A DNA stretch of 64,000 nt from the NCBI GenBank assembly GCA_002841625.1, contig PHAG01000006.1:248001-312000 (forward strand), read 5' to 3'. A program made the translations under genes and the position numbers. Source of the DNA: Firmicutes bacterium HGW-Firmicutes-1 (GTDB lineage Bacteria; Bacillota; Clostridia; Lachnospirales; Vallitaleaceae). Positions 1 through 10,100 of this stretch are shown in pieces (within the stretch, counting starts at the first letter, position 1; every line of letters begins with the position of its first letter). Under the pieces are notes generated by a model. It ran no database searches. It was not told the DNA's origin and saw only the letters and a list, made by a program, of their open reading frames with translations.

Positions 1-1
1 G

Positions 2-3000
2 GGGCATTTTTTAAAACTGGCACAACTGTGGGCGTTAGGTGTCGAAATCAATTGGGAGGTATTACATAAAGATCAAATCCCAGGTCGTGTTTCTTTACCA
101 GGATACCAATTTGAAGGAGAAAGATTGTGGATACCTGAGTATGAAGCAATTGAGGCCTTACAAAGTCGACCTCACAATATGGATAAGCTCCATCCGATGA
201 TTGATAAAAACATTTCAACATTAGATGAACAGAGATTTTCCGTAGTATTTACAGGAAAGGAGTTCTTTGTATCAGAACATGTTATTGAAGGAAATAAGGT
301 GTTTCCTGGTGTCGGCTATATTGAGCTGGCAAGAGCTGCAGGTGAACTATCAGGAATAGATCCTATTAGAAAAATAAAAGACATTGTATGGGCAAGACCT
401 ATAACAGTGAATGATTCTTGTGAGGTGCAGATTAGTCTTTATCCAGAAGATGATTCAATTGATTACGAGGTTAATTCGATTAACGATGATGGAATGGTTT
501 TATTACACGGTCAGGGTAGATTGATCTTAGGGAGCAAAGATTTATTAACTGGTAGTAATCATAAAATAGACCTTCAGTCAATTAAAGAAAGATGTACAAA
601 GTATATTAGTGGAGAGCAATTTTACAAGTGGTATTCAGAAACTGGGTTTAAATATGGAAATAGCTTTAAAGCAGTAACTGACGTATATGTCGGTAATAAA
701 GAGACTCTAGCATATTTAGTATTTCCTGAGGATGGTACTACACAGCTAGAAGATATGGAACTTCATCCAACACTTATGGATGGGGCTTTACAGACAATCG
801 CAGGATTAGTTGACCAAAAAGATACTACAACCTATCTACCTTTTGCCTTAGGTGAAATTGAGATTTTAGGAAAGCTTGAGAAAAAATGCTATGCATATGC
901 TACATTAATAACTGATACAAAATATATGAGAAAGTATAACATCCAGTTGGTAAATGAAGAAGGTGTTATTTTAATCAACATAAAAGACTTTTCTCTTCGG
1001 GTGATGTCTGCTGAGGCGGTGGGTTCAGTAAGTGAAACACTTTACTATACTAGTAACTGGATACAAAGTAAGCTAATTGATAACGATAAAGTGATTTTAG
1101 GTGGTAACATTCTTATATTTGATCACGATAAGAGTCGTCTTAATGGTTTGGAGGAGAGCATACAAATTAGCACCAAAACAATTACTTATGTTAAACCCGG
1201 AACAAAGTATAATGAAGTGGGTGATGGTGAATATGAAATTAATCCCTCTAATGACAAAGACTATATAAAATTATTACATAATTTAAAGGAAAAAAAATGC
1301 ATACCATCTATTATTCTCCATTTTTGGAGTAGGGATGCAAGAATCCATAAAGTAGGTACGATAAATAATGATGCTGAATTTATAGAAGACATGGATACTG
1401 ACCCTAAACACTTGGGAAAAGAGCTTAAGACAAGTGTTTATTCGGTATACCATTTAACTCGTTCATTATTGGAACAAAAAATAGATACGCCAATTCAAAT
1501 CGTTTATGTGTATGAAATTGATGAAAACTTTGGAAAACCACAGTATGAAGCAGTCAATAGCTTTCTAAAAACTATATGTCTTGAAACCTCAAAAATTGAT
1601 TATAAGTCAATTGGATACGATACCAAGGAAAGCATAGAAATACAAAAATTACTACTATCTGAGTTAAAATCAGAGGATAAGGAAGTATTTTATCAGGATG
1701 GGCAAAGATTCACAAAGTCATTAAATGAAATAGATAAAATTGAAAGTGTAGCTAAGCCAAACGAATATCTTTTGAAGAATAAAGGCGTTTACCTTATTAC
1801 AGGAGGTGCGGGAGGTTTAGGTTCAATATTTGCAGAGTATTTGGCAAAAGCTTATCAAAGTAGAATCATCCTTACTGGTAGATCTTTGTTAGATCAACAG
1901 CAACAAGAAAAAATTGATAGCTTGAAGAAATATGGTGCAGAAGTACTTTATATTAGAGCTGATATATCCAATAAAGAGGATGTTGAAAAACTGATTATTG
2001 AATCGAAAAAAGCATTTTGTCAAATTGATGGTATTATCCATAGTGCGGGCATAATAAATGACGCATACATCATAAATAAAAAAGAAAAAGAGATGGAAAA
2101 AGTAATAGCACCAAAAGTATATGGAACAGTATGGCTAGATGAAGTAACAAAAAATGAAGAATTAGATTTCTTTGTTATGTTCTCATCAATATCAGCAACG
2201 CTAGGAAATTCTGGTCAGACAGATTATTCGTATGCGAATTCTTTTATGGATTATTATGCAGTCAAAAGAGAGAAAATGAAACAACATCATAAACGATATG
2301 GCAAGAGCATAGCAATTAATTGGCCTTTATGGCGAGATGGCGGAATGAGAGTAGATCAAGAAACACAAAAGCATATTGAAAAGACAATGGGATTAAAGGC
2401 TTTAGAAACTCAGACAGGTATTGATGCGTTCATTTTCAGTTTACAACAAACTACTTCTCAATTAATCGTTGTACAAGGTGATAAGAAAAAACTAAGGAAT
2501 ACAATGAATAAAACTAAGGATAATGGTGTAAAGGAAACCAAAGCTTTAGAAATAATTGAGGTAGATGATGATGAGCTATTTAATAAGCTTCAGCGAGATT
2601 TAACTCATATCGTATCAGATATACTAAAGTTAAATGTTAAGGACATTGATCTAGATGAAGACATGAGTGGGTTTGGATTTGATTCGATTTCCTTTACGGG
2701 GTTTAGTAATAAGCTTAACGATAAATTTAATATTCATGTTATGCCATCCTTATTTTATGAGCATCCCTCTCTGTTATCACTTTTAAGATATCTTCTTATG
2801 GAATACAGAGAAATATTGAGTTGTTATTATGTAGATGTTGTTAAAACGGTTAATGTTAATCCAATTATGAACAATGAGGATGGTTTGCCAGCAATAGAAC
2901 AAATGAAAACAAGAACTAGATTTAAGCTGCAAGACAATAGATTAAAAATATCAGATGCTTTAATGATAGAGAACGAACCAATTGCAATAGTTGGAATGAG

Positions 3001-6000
3001 CGGAGTAATGCCACAGTCAGATACTCTTGAAGAATTCTGGAATCAAATCAGGGATGAAAAAGATTTAATTACCGAAATTCCAAAAGATAGATGGGATTGG
3101 GAAAAAATATATGGGGATGCAAAGAGCGAAACCAATAAGACTAAAATAAAATGGGGAGGCTTCATGAAAGAAGTGGACAAGTTTGATCCGCTGTTCTTTG
3201 GCATTTCACCAAGAGAAGCAGAGCTTATGGATCCACAACAAAGAATATTCTTAGAAATAGTATGGAACACCTTAGAGGATGCAGGGTATAAATCAAAAGA
3301 TATTGCTGGAACAAATATGGGCGTGTTTGTTGGCGTTGCAACGTCTGAGTATAGTAATCTTTTGAAAGATTATCACGTTGACATTCAATCACAGACTTCG
3401 ACAGGAAGTGCGCACTCCGTTCTTGCGAACAGAATATCCTACCTATTGAATATTCATGGCCCAAGTGAACCAATAGATACAGCATGTTCGAGTTCATTGA
3501 CAGCAGTTCATAGGGCAGTTGAAGCGATCCGACAAGGTTATTGTGATATGGCAATAGCTGGAGGGGTGAACGTATTAGTCACTCCTGAAAATTACATCGC
3601 CTTTAATAAGGCGGGGATGCTAAGTGAAGATGGAAGGTGTAAAACCTTTGATAAGAGCGCAAACGGTTATGTTAGAGGGGAAGGTTCAGGAGCTTTGCTT
3701 TTGAAACCATTAAGTCACGCGATAAAAGATGGCAATCATATTTATGGTCTAATTAAAGGCAGTGAGATTAATCATGGTGGACACGTTAGTTCGTTAACAA
3801 CACCCAATCCAAATGCGCAAGCAGAGGTCATTTATAAAGCATGGAAGAAAGCGGGAGTAGATCCATCAACGATAGAATATATAGAAGCTCATGGAACGGG
3901 CACAAGCCTAGGAGATCCAATAGAAATCAACGGATTAAAAAAAGCTTTTGAGCAATTGTATTTAGATTGGGGTAAGAAACCAAGTGAGATCAAACACTGT
4001 GGTATTGGGTCTGTAAAGACGAATATCGGACATCTTGAAGCGGCAGCGGGTGTTGCTAGTATCATTAAAGTATTGCTTTCAATCAAGAATAATCAAATAC
4101 CTGGAAGCATTCATTTAAACGAGTTGAATCCATATATTCAGTTAGATAAAAGCCCACTATATATAGTAAAGCGAACACAGGATTGGAAAAGCAAATCAGA
4201 CGTTCCTAGGAGAGCAGGTATAAGTTCCTTTGGATTTGGTGGAACGAATGCTCATGTGGTTATAGAAGAATTCATAACACCAGAAGAAAGCATTTTAATG
4301 AAGGAAGAGCCACAGATCATTGTTTTATCTGCAAAAAACAAAGATAGACTAAAGGAATATGTAGAAATTTTAGTGAAGTATATCGAAAAGAGCAACACTA
4401 CATCTGCCAATCATATGCTTGAACAAAAGCTTATACATCATATTGAGGAGGATGTGCTTAAAATAACTGCCAAGGTTATTGATGTTCCAGATTATGAAAT
4501 AGATAACAACAAAACGTTAGATGAGTATGGTTATGATCCGGTTAATACAACAGAGTTGTATGCTAGGATATGGCAAATGTATAACATCGAAGAGGTGAAA
4601 GCATTAGCAGATCACTATGTATCTATCGAGTATATAGCACAGTATTTATATGAGAATCACAGAGATCTAATAATGAAATTTTACCCTCAAGTAGAAGTTG
4701 ATTCCAATATACAAATAATAGCAAATATGAATTTATCTGATATTGCCTATACATTACAGGTAGGACGAGATACAATGCCTGAGCGATTAGCAGTAGTTGT
4801 TTCAGATATAGAGTTACTCCTTGAGAAATTAAATCAATATTTAGAAGGTAAGACAGATATAGAAGATTTATATGAAAGAAGTAATACATATAAGAAGAAA
4901 AAGAACTTTGATTTTATAGACGGTGAAGAGGGTAATGAATTTATTAAAAACTTAATTAAGAATAAAAGATTAACTAATATAGCGAAATATTGGGTTGATG
5001 GAGGTGAAATCGATTGGGATCTTTTACATCATAAGAACAATCAAAGACGTATATCACTTCCTACTTATCCTTTTGCAAGAGAAAGTTATTGGGCACCAGA
5101 GAGAAATATAAGCGTAGGTTACTACAATCAACAGGAAGCAATAAGTAAGTTACACCCTATGATAGATAGAAACACTTCTACATTAGAAGAGCAGAAGTTT
5201 ACAACAGTATTTTCTGGGAAGGAGTTCTATTTTTCAGATCATGTGATAGCAGGAAATAAGATTTTGCCAAGAACAGCATATATTGAGATGGCAAGAGCTG
5301 CAAGTGAATTATCAGGAATAGATAATATTCAAAAAATAATAAATATTGTGTGGGCTAGTCCTATAATGTTAAATGACACTTGCGAAGTGCATATCTGTCT
5401 TTATCAAGAAGAGGATTCAATTGATTATGAGGTTCGTACGATTAATGACGATGGTTTGAGTATATTAAACGGACAAGGTACATTGATGTTAGAGGGCAAG
5501 GATTTTTCAAATGGTTATGAACAAATAATTGATATTCCATCAATTAGGCAAAGATGTACAAAGTTTATTAGTAGCGAGCAATTCTATAAGAGATATTCTG
5601 AAAATGGATATGAATATGGGAAAAGCTTAAGATCAATAAAAGAATTGTATATTGGTAATGGAGAAGTACTGGCACAGCTCACATTCCCAGAAGAAGTTAC
5701 TACGCAGCTTCAAGATATCACACTTCATCCATCCCTAATGGAGGGTGCCTTTCAATCCGTGGCAGCTATAGTAGCTGAAGGAGATACAACAACTTATTTA
5801 CCGTTTGAACTAGGCGAAATTGAGATTTTAGGTAAACTTGAGAAAAATTGTTATGCGTATACTACCTTAGTATCAGTTGATAGTAGCATGACAAAGTATA
5901 ATCTTGAGTTAGTAAATGAAGAAGGAATTATTTTGATTAAAATAAAAGGTTTCTCGCTGCGGGCCATTTCTACAGAGGCTATTGTTGAAGAGAGCGAGAC

Positions 6001-7132
6001 CGTTTACTACACGAGTAATTGGAAACAAAGGAAGTTGATTTATAATGAAAACAAGGTAGCTGTAGGGAACCTTCTTGTATTTGATCAGGAGGTAAGTCTG
6101 CTTAATGGGCTAGTAGATAGTACACAAATCAGTGCAAATACAGTAACATCAGTTAAACTTGGTGCAAAATTTGTTGAAGTGAATGAAGGCGAATATGAAA
6201 TTAATCCTGCCAATGATAAAGACTATATGAAATTATTGCAAAGGTTGGAGGAAAAAAACCGCATACCGTCTACGATACTTCATTTTTGGAGTAAGGAAGT
6301 AAGGGGATTTAAAGAAGACACTCAATATAAAGAAGCTAAGATTGGAGTGAATGTAAATACTGACACTGGACACTTGAAAAAAGAGCTTGTTACAAGTGTT
6401 TATTCGATATACCATTTAAGCCAATCATTATTAAAGCAAAAAATTGACACGCCTATTCAACTTGTATATGGGTATGCAATTGATGAAAATTTTGGGAAGC
6501 CACATTTTGAAGCAGTTAAGGGCTTACTAAAAACAGCCTGTATTGAAACTTCTAAATTGAAGTATAAGTCAATCGGTTACGACACCGAGAATAGCTTAGA
6601 ACTGCATAGCTTACTTATCTCTGAGTTAAAATCTGAGGACAATGAGGTGCTTTACCAAGGGACTCAAAGGCACATAAAATCTATTGTTGAAATAGATGAA
6701 ATTGAAATTACAGCGAAGCCAAAGGAATCTCTTTTAAAGAATAAAGGCGTTTACTTGATTACAGGAGGTGCAGGTGGTTTAGGTCAGATATTTGCTAAGC
6801 ATTTGGCGAAAGAATATCAAGCAAGATTGGTACTTGTGGGTAGGTCAAAACTTACGAAGGATAAGCAATCTCAAATTAATTTATTAAAGAAATATGGTGC
6901 TGCTGTAATCTATGTTCAAGCAGATATTTCTAAAAAAGAAGAGGTAGATCAGCTTATTACGAAAGCTAAAGATGAGTATAAAGAAATAAATGGTATCATC
7001 CACAGTGCAGGGGTTATTAGAGATTCTTATTTAATCAATAAAATAGAAGAAGAAATGACAGCAGTACTAAATCCAAAAGTATATGGGACTATGTGGTTGG
7101 ATGAGGCGACGAAAAAAGAGCCGTTAGATTGA
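2..7132 (+). CDS. Trans-AT polyketide synthase, fragment 1 (5' end off window; 3' end broken in KR2)
   Basis: The frame is open from the first base, so the gene starts left of the window; the ATG-like TTG at 125 is internal. Order: KS0 linker tail (2-150, ends LPGYQFEGERLW), DH1 (185-1010), KR1 (1030-2500), ACP1 (2570-2800), KS1 (2975-4280), an ACP-like insert (4405-4690), rest of the post-KS linker (4730-5120), DH2 (5149-6000), truncated KR2 (6010-7130). DH1 has HxxxGxxxxP (His codon 278) and DGxxQ (Asp codon 779). KR1 has GGAGGLG near 1802 and an intact SS/Y/N active site near 2183-2240; its IND motif keeps the Asp of B-type KRs. ACP1 carries GFDS (Ser codon 2684). KS1 has TACSSS (Cys codon 3485), HGTGT and NIGHLE. 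No AT follows the KS, hence trans-AT. The frame stops inside KR2 just after EPLD, where other KRs continue into FFVMFSS. Function is extension and beta-reduction/dehydration of an ACP-bound chain. DH2 has an unusual Glu for Asp. Confidence 0.93.
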   Translation, partial: GHFLKLAQLWALGVEINWEVLHKDQIPGRVSLPGYQFEGERLWIPEYEAIEALQSRPHNMDKLHPMIDKNISTLDEQRFSVVFTGKEFFVSEHVIEGNKVFPGVGYIELARAAGELSGIDPIRKIKDIVWARPITVNDSCEVQISLYPEDDSIDYEVNSINDDGMVLLHGQGRLILGSKDLLTGSNHKIDLQSIKERCTKYISGEQFYKWYSETGFKYGNSFKAVTDVYVGNKETLAYLVFPEDGTTQLEDMELHPTLMDGALQTIAGLVDQKDTTTYLPFALGEIEILGKLEKKCYAYATLITDTKYMRKYNIQLVNEEGVILINIKDFSLRVMSAEAVGSVSETLYYTSNWIQSKLIDNDKVILGGNILIFDHDKSRLNGLEESIQISTKTITYVKPGTKYNEVGDGEYEINPSNDKDYIKLLHNLKEKKCIPSIILHFWSRDARIHKVGTINNDAEFIEDMDTDPKHLGKELKTSVYSVYHLTRSLLEQKIDTPIQIVYVYEIDENFGKPQYEAVNSFLKTICLETSKIDYKSIGYDTKESIEIQKLLLSELKSEDKEVFYQDGQRFTKSLNEIDKIESVAKPNEYLLKNKGVYLITGGAGGLGSIFAEYLAKAYQSRIILTGRSLLDQQQQEKIDSLKKYGAEVLYIRADISNKEDVEKLIIESKKAFCQIDGIIHSAGIINDAYIINKKEKEMEKVIAPKVYGTVWLDEVTKNEELDFFVMFSSISATLGNSGQTDYSYANSFMDYYAVKREKMKQHHKRYGKSIAINWPLWRDGGMRVDQETQKHIEKTMGLKALETQTGIDAFIFSLQQTTSQLIVVQGDKKKLRNTMNKTKDNGVKETKALEIIEVDDDELFNKLQRDLTHIVSDILKLNVKDIDLDEDMSGFGFDSISFTGFSNKLNDKFNIHVMPSLFYEHPSLLSLLRYLLMEYREILSCYYVDVVKTVNVNPIMNNEDGLPAIEQMKTRTRFKLQDNRLKISDALMIENEPIAIVGMSGVMPQSDTLEEFWNQIRDEKDLITEIPKDRWDWEKIYGDAKSETNKTKIKWGGFMKEVDKFDPLFFGISPREAELMDPQQRIFLEIVWNTLEDAGYKSKDIAGTNMGVFVGVATSEYSNLLKDYHVDIQSQTSTGSAHSVLANRISYLLNIHGPSEPIDTACSSSLTAVHRAVEAIRQGYCDMAIAGGVNVLVTPENYIAFNKAGMLSEDGRCKTFDKSANGYVRGEGSGALLLKPLSHAIKDGNHIYGLIKGSEINHGGHVSSLTTPNPNAQAEVIYKAWKKAGVDPSTIEYIEAHGTGTSLGDPIEINGLKKAFEQLYLDWGKKPSEIKHCGIGSVKTNIGHLEAAAGVASIIKVLLSIKNNQIPGSIHLNELNPYIQLDKSPLYIVKRTQDWKSKSDVPRRAGISSFGFGGTNAHVVIEEFITPEESILMKEEPQIIVLSAKNKDRLKEYVEILVKYIEKSNTTSANHMLEQKLIHHIEEDVLKITAKVIDVPDYEIDNNKTLDEYGYDPVNTTELYARIWQMYNIEEVKALADHYVSIEYIAQYLYENHRDLIMKFYPQVEVDSNIQIIANMNLSDIAYTLQVGRDTMPERLAVVVSDIELLLEKLNQYLEGKTDIEDLYERSNTYKKKKNFDFIDGEEGNEFIKNLIKNKRLTNIAKYWVDGGEIDWDLLHHKNNQRRISLPTYPFARESYWAPERNISVGYYNQQEAISKLHPMIDRNTSTLEEQKFTTVFSGKEFYFSDHVIAGNKILPRTAYIEMARAASELSGIDNIQKIINIVWASPIMLNDTCEVHICLYQEEDSIDYEVRTINDDGLSILNGQGTLMLEGKDFSNGYEQIIDIPSIRQRCTKFISSEQFYKRYSENGYEYGKSLRSIKELYIGNGEVLAQLTFPEEVTTQLQDITLHPSLMEGAFQSVAAIVAEGDTTTYLPFELGEIEILGKLEKNCYAYTTLVSVDSSMTKYNLELVNEEGIILIKIKGFSLRAISTEAIVEESETVYYTSNWKQRKLIYNENKVAVGNLLVFDQEVSLLNGLVDSTQISANTVTSVKLGAKFVEVNEGEYEINPANDKDYMKLLQRLEEKNRIPSTILHFWSKEVRGFKEDTQYKEAKIGVNVNTDTGHLKKELVTSVYSIYHLSQSLLKQKIDTPIQLVYGYAIDENFGKPHFEAVKGLLKTACIETSKLKYKSIGYDTENSLELHSLLISELKSEDNEVLYQGTQRHIKSIVEIDEIEITAKPKESLLKNKGVYLITGGAGGLGQIFAKHLAKEYQARLVLVGRSKLTKDKQSQINLLKKYGAAVIYVQADISKKEEVDQLITKAKDEYKEINGIIHSAGVIRDSYLINKIEEEMTAVLNPKVYGTMWLDEATKKEPLD
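4405..4690 (+). other. ACP-like domain inserted in the post-KS1 linker, phosphopantetheine Ser replaced by Pro
   Basis: Between the end of KS1 (VVIEEF, 4270) and the conserved linker restart (LSDIAYTLQVGRD, 4733) lies about 95 residues with the pattern of an acyl carrier protein: helix 1 EEDVLKITAKVIDV, then the loop LDEYGYDPVNTTEL at the place of GFDSxSFTEL, then helices. The carrier Ser would be the Pro codon at 4538, so no phosphopantetheine can be attached. Other KSs in this window, except KS8, lack this insert. A structural or docking role is an inference. Confidence 0.7.
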
Positions 7133-7140
7133 AGAGCGTA
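7120..7140 (+). other. Deletion/frameshift scar in KR2
   Basis: At 7130 the sequence jumps from the codons for EPLD to the codons for KSVSINW. Compared with intact KR4 (15858-16000), about 133 nt are missing, covering the catalytic Ser, Tyr and Asn region. The loss shifts the frame and ends fragment 1. The 380 nt before the scar are nearly identical to those before the scar at 11500 (about ten differences by eye). Confidence 0.85.
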
Positions 7141-10100
7141 TCAATTAATTGGCCTCTATGGCGTGAAGGTGGTATGAAGGTTGACCAGCAAACAGAAATA
7201 TTGCTTCGAAAAAATTTTGGCTTTAAGCTTTTTGAAACTGAAATAGGAATTGACACCTTTGAATTAAGCTTATTACAGTCAGAATCACAGCTTATTGTAT
7301 TACAGGGCGATAAAATAAAAATAAACAATGCGATCAAAGGAAATCAAGAGAAAGATGTAAAAGAAATAACGGTAAAAGCAACAAATACTATTGAAATACT
7401 AGAAGCGGATGAAAAGGATATTTTAAATAAATTACAGGGTGACTTAAAGCAAATCATTGCAGAAATTCTAAAGCTTCAAATAAAGGATATAGATATTGAT
7501 GAAGATATGAGCGGTTTTGGATTTGATTCAATTTCTTTTACAGAGCTCAGTAACAAACTCAATGATCAATTTAATATACAGGTTATACCAGCCTTATTTT
7601 ATGAGCATCCTTCACTGTTGTCACTTTTAAAATTCCTTTATAAAGAATATAGTGAAATATTGAGTTGCCATTATATTGATACCGTTAGAACTGTTAATAT
7701 TAAGCCAATCATCAATGATGGGGATGGGATTCCGGTATTAGAACAAATAAAAGCAAGGACTAGGTTTAAGCCATTAAACAATAAAGCACAAACAACATCG
7801 TACGAACCAATTGCAATCGTTGGAATGAGTGGGGTAATGCCGCAGTCAGAAACCCTAGAAGAATTCTGGAAGCATTTAAAGGATGGGGAAGATTTAATTA
7901 CTGAAATTCCAAAAGACAGATGGGATTGGGAAAAAATATATGGTGATGCCAATAGTGAAGAGAACAAGACTAAAATAAAATGGGGAGGCTTCATGAAAGA
8001 AGTGGATAAGTTTGATCCACTGTTCTTTGGTATTTCTCCAAGAGAAGCAGAGCTCATGGATCCCCAACAAAGAATTTTCTTAGAAACAGCATGGAAGACT
8101 ATAGAAGATGCCGGATACAAGTCAAAGGATATTGCTGGAACAAATATGGGAGTGTTTGTGGGGGTTGCATCGTCTGATTATAGTAAGCTCTTGAAAGAAT
8201 ATAATGTTGCCATTCAGGCGCAAACTGCATCAGGAAGTGATCACGCCATTCTCGCGAATAGAATATCATACCTATTGAATATCCATGGCCCAAGTGAGCC
8301 AATAGATACGGCATGTTCTAGTTCGTTGACTGCAGTCCATAGGGCAGTTGAAGCGATACAACATGGTTATTGTGATATGGCAATAGCTGGTGCAGTGAAT
8401 CTATTAGTGAGTCCTGAAAATTATATTGCCACTAATAAGGCGGGGATGTTAAGTGAAGAGGGAAGGTGTAAAACCTTTGATAAGAGTGCAAATGGTTATG
8501 CTAGAGGTGAAGGTTCAGGTGCGTTGCTTTTAAAACCGCTAAGCCATGCCATTAAAGAGGGTAATCATATTTATGGTCTTATTAAAGGCATTGAAATAAA
8601 TCATGGCGGACATGTTAGCTCGTTAACCACGCCAAATCCAAATGCTCAAGCAGAGGTCATATTTAAAGCCTGGAAGAAAGCGGGAATAGATCCATCAACA
8701 ATAGACTATATAGAGGCTCATGGAACGGGAACAAGTTTAGGAGATCCAATAGAAATAAATGGATTAAAAAAAGCTTTCGAGCAATTGTATATAGAATGGG
8801 GTAAGAAGCCAAGTGAGATCAAACACTGCGGCATTGGATCTGTAAAGACGAATATTGGTCATCTTGAAACAGCAGCAGGTATTGCGGGTATGATAAAAGT
8901 TTTACTTTCAATTAAAAATAATCAGATACCTGCAAGCATTCATTTAAACGAGGTGAATCCATATATCCAGTTAGACAATAGCCCACTATATATTGTAAAG
9001 CAAACACAGGATTGGAAAAGCAAGTCGGATCTTCCTAGGAGAGCTGGTATAAGTTCCTTTGGGTTTGGAGGAACAAATGCCCATGTTGTGATTGAAGAAT
9101 ACATGGAACCACAAAAAAGCCTTGTAAATAATCAAGAGCCACAAATTATTGTATTATCAGCGAAAAACAAAGATAGGTTAAAGGAATATGTTAAGGCTTT
9201 AGTAAAACATATTGAAACTAATAATACTAATTTATCTGATGTTGCATATACGCTACAGATAGGGCGTGATCCAATGCCTGAACGATTAGCAGTAGTGGCT
9301 TCTGATATTAAGGTACTCCTTGGAAAATTAAATTGCTATCTAGAAGGTAAGGCGGATATAGAAGATTTACATGAAAAAATGCCTACACAAAACAAGCAAA
9401 AATCCTTCGATTTTATAGAGGGTGAAGAGGGTATAGGAGAAGTGGATTGGGAGCTTTTACATGATAAGAGCAATCAAAGACGAATATCACTTCCTACATA
9501 TCCCTTTGCAAGAGAGAGTTATTGGGTGCCAGAAAGAAATACTAGCTTAGGCGGTTACAATAAGCAGGAGTCAATAAGTGTGTTACACCCAATGATAGAT
9601 AGAAATACATCTACATTAGAAGAACAAAAGTTTGTTACGGTATTTTCAGGCAAGGAGTTCTTTCTTTCAGATCATGTGATAGCAGGAAATAAGATTTTAC
9701 CAGAATTAGCTTATATTGAAATGGCAAGAGCTGCAAGTGAACTATCTGGAATAGAGAATCTTAGAAAAATAAAAGATATTGTGTGGGCAAAACCTATCAT
9801 AATAAATGATTCTTGTGAAGTGCAAGTTAATCTTTATCCAGAAGAGGGTTCAATTGACTATGAGATTAGTACGATTAATAATAATTGCTCGAGGCTAGTA
9901 CACGGTCAAGGTAGATTGATAATAGGTAGCGAAAATTTAACAAATGGTTATGAACATAATATAGACCTTCAGTCGATTAAAGAAAGATGTACAAAGTATA
10001 TTAGTAAAGAGCAATTCTATAAAAGATATTCGGAAACTGGATGTGAATACGGAAAGAGTTTAAAATCAATAAAAGAATTGTATGTAGGAGAAGGAGAAGT

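Noticed and set aside
125-127. TTG at 125 as the start of the first PKS gene
   Set aside because: The same frame is open back to base 2 and encodes the conserved end of a post-KS linker, so the start is left of the window.
7120-7140. Programmed frameshifting as the cause of the frame change at 7130 (and 11500, 13793)
   Set aside because: The frame change coincides with loss of 59-133 nt of conserved domain sequence, and no slippery heptamer with downstream structure is seen.
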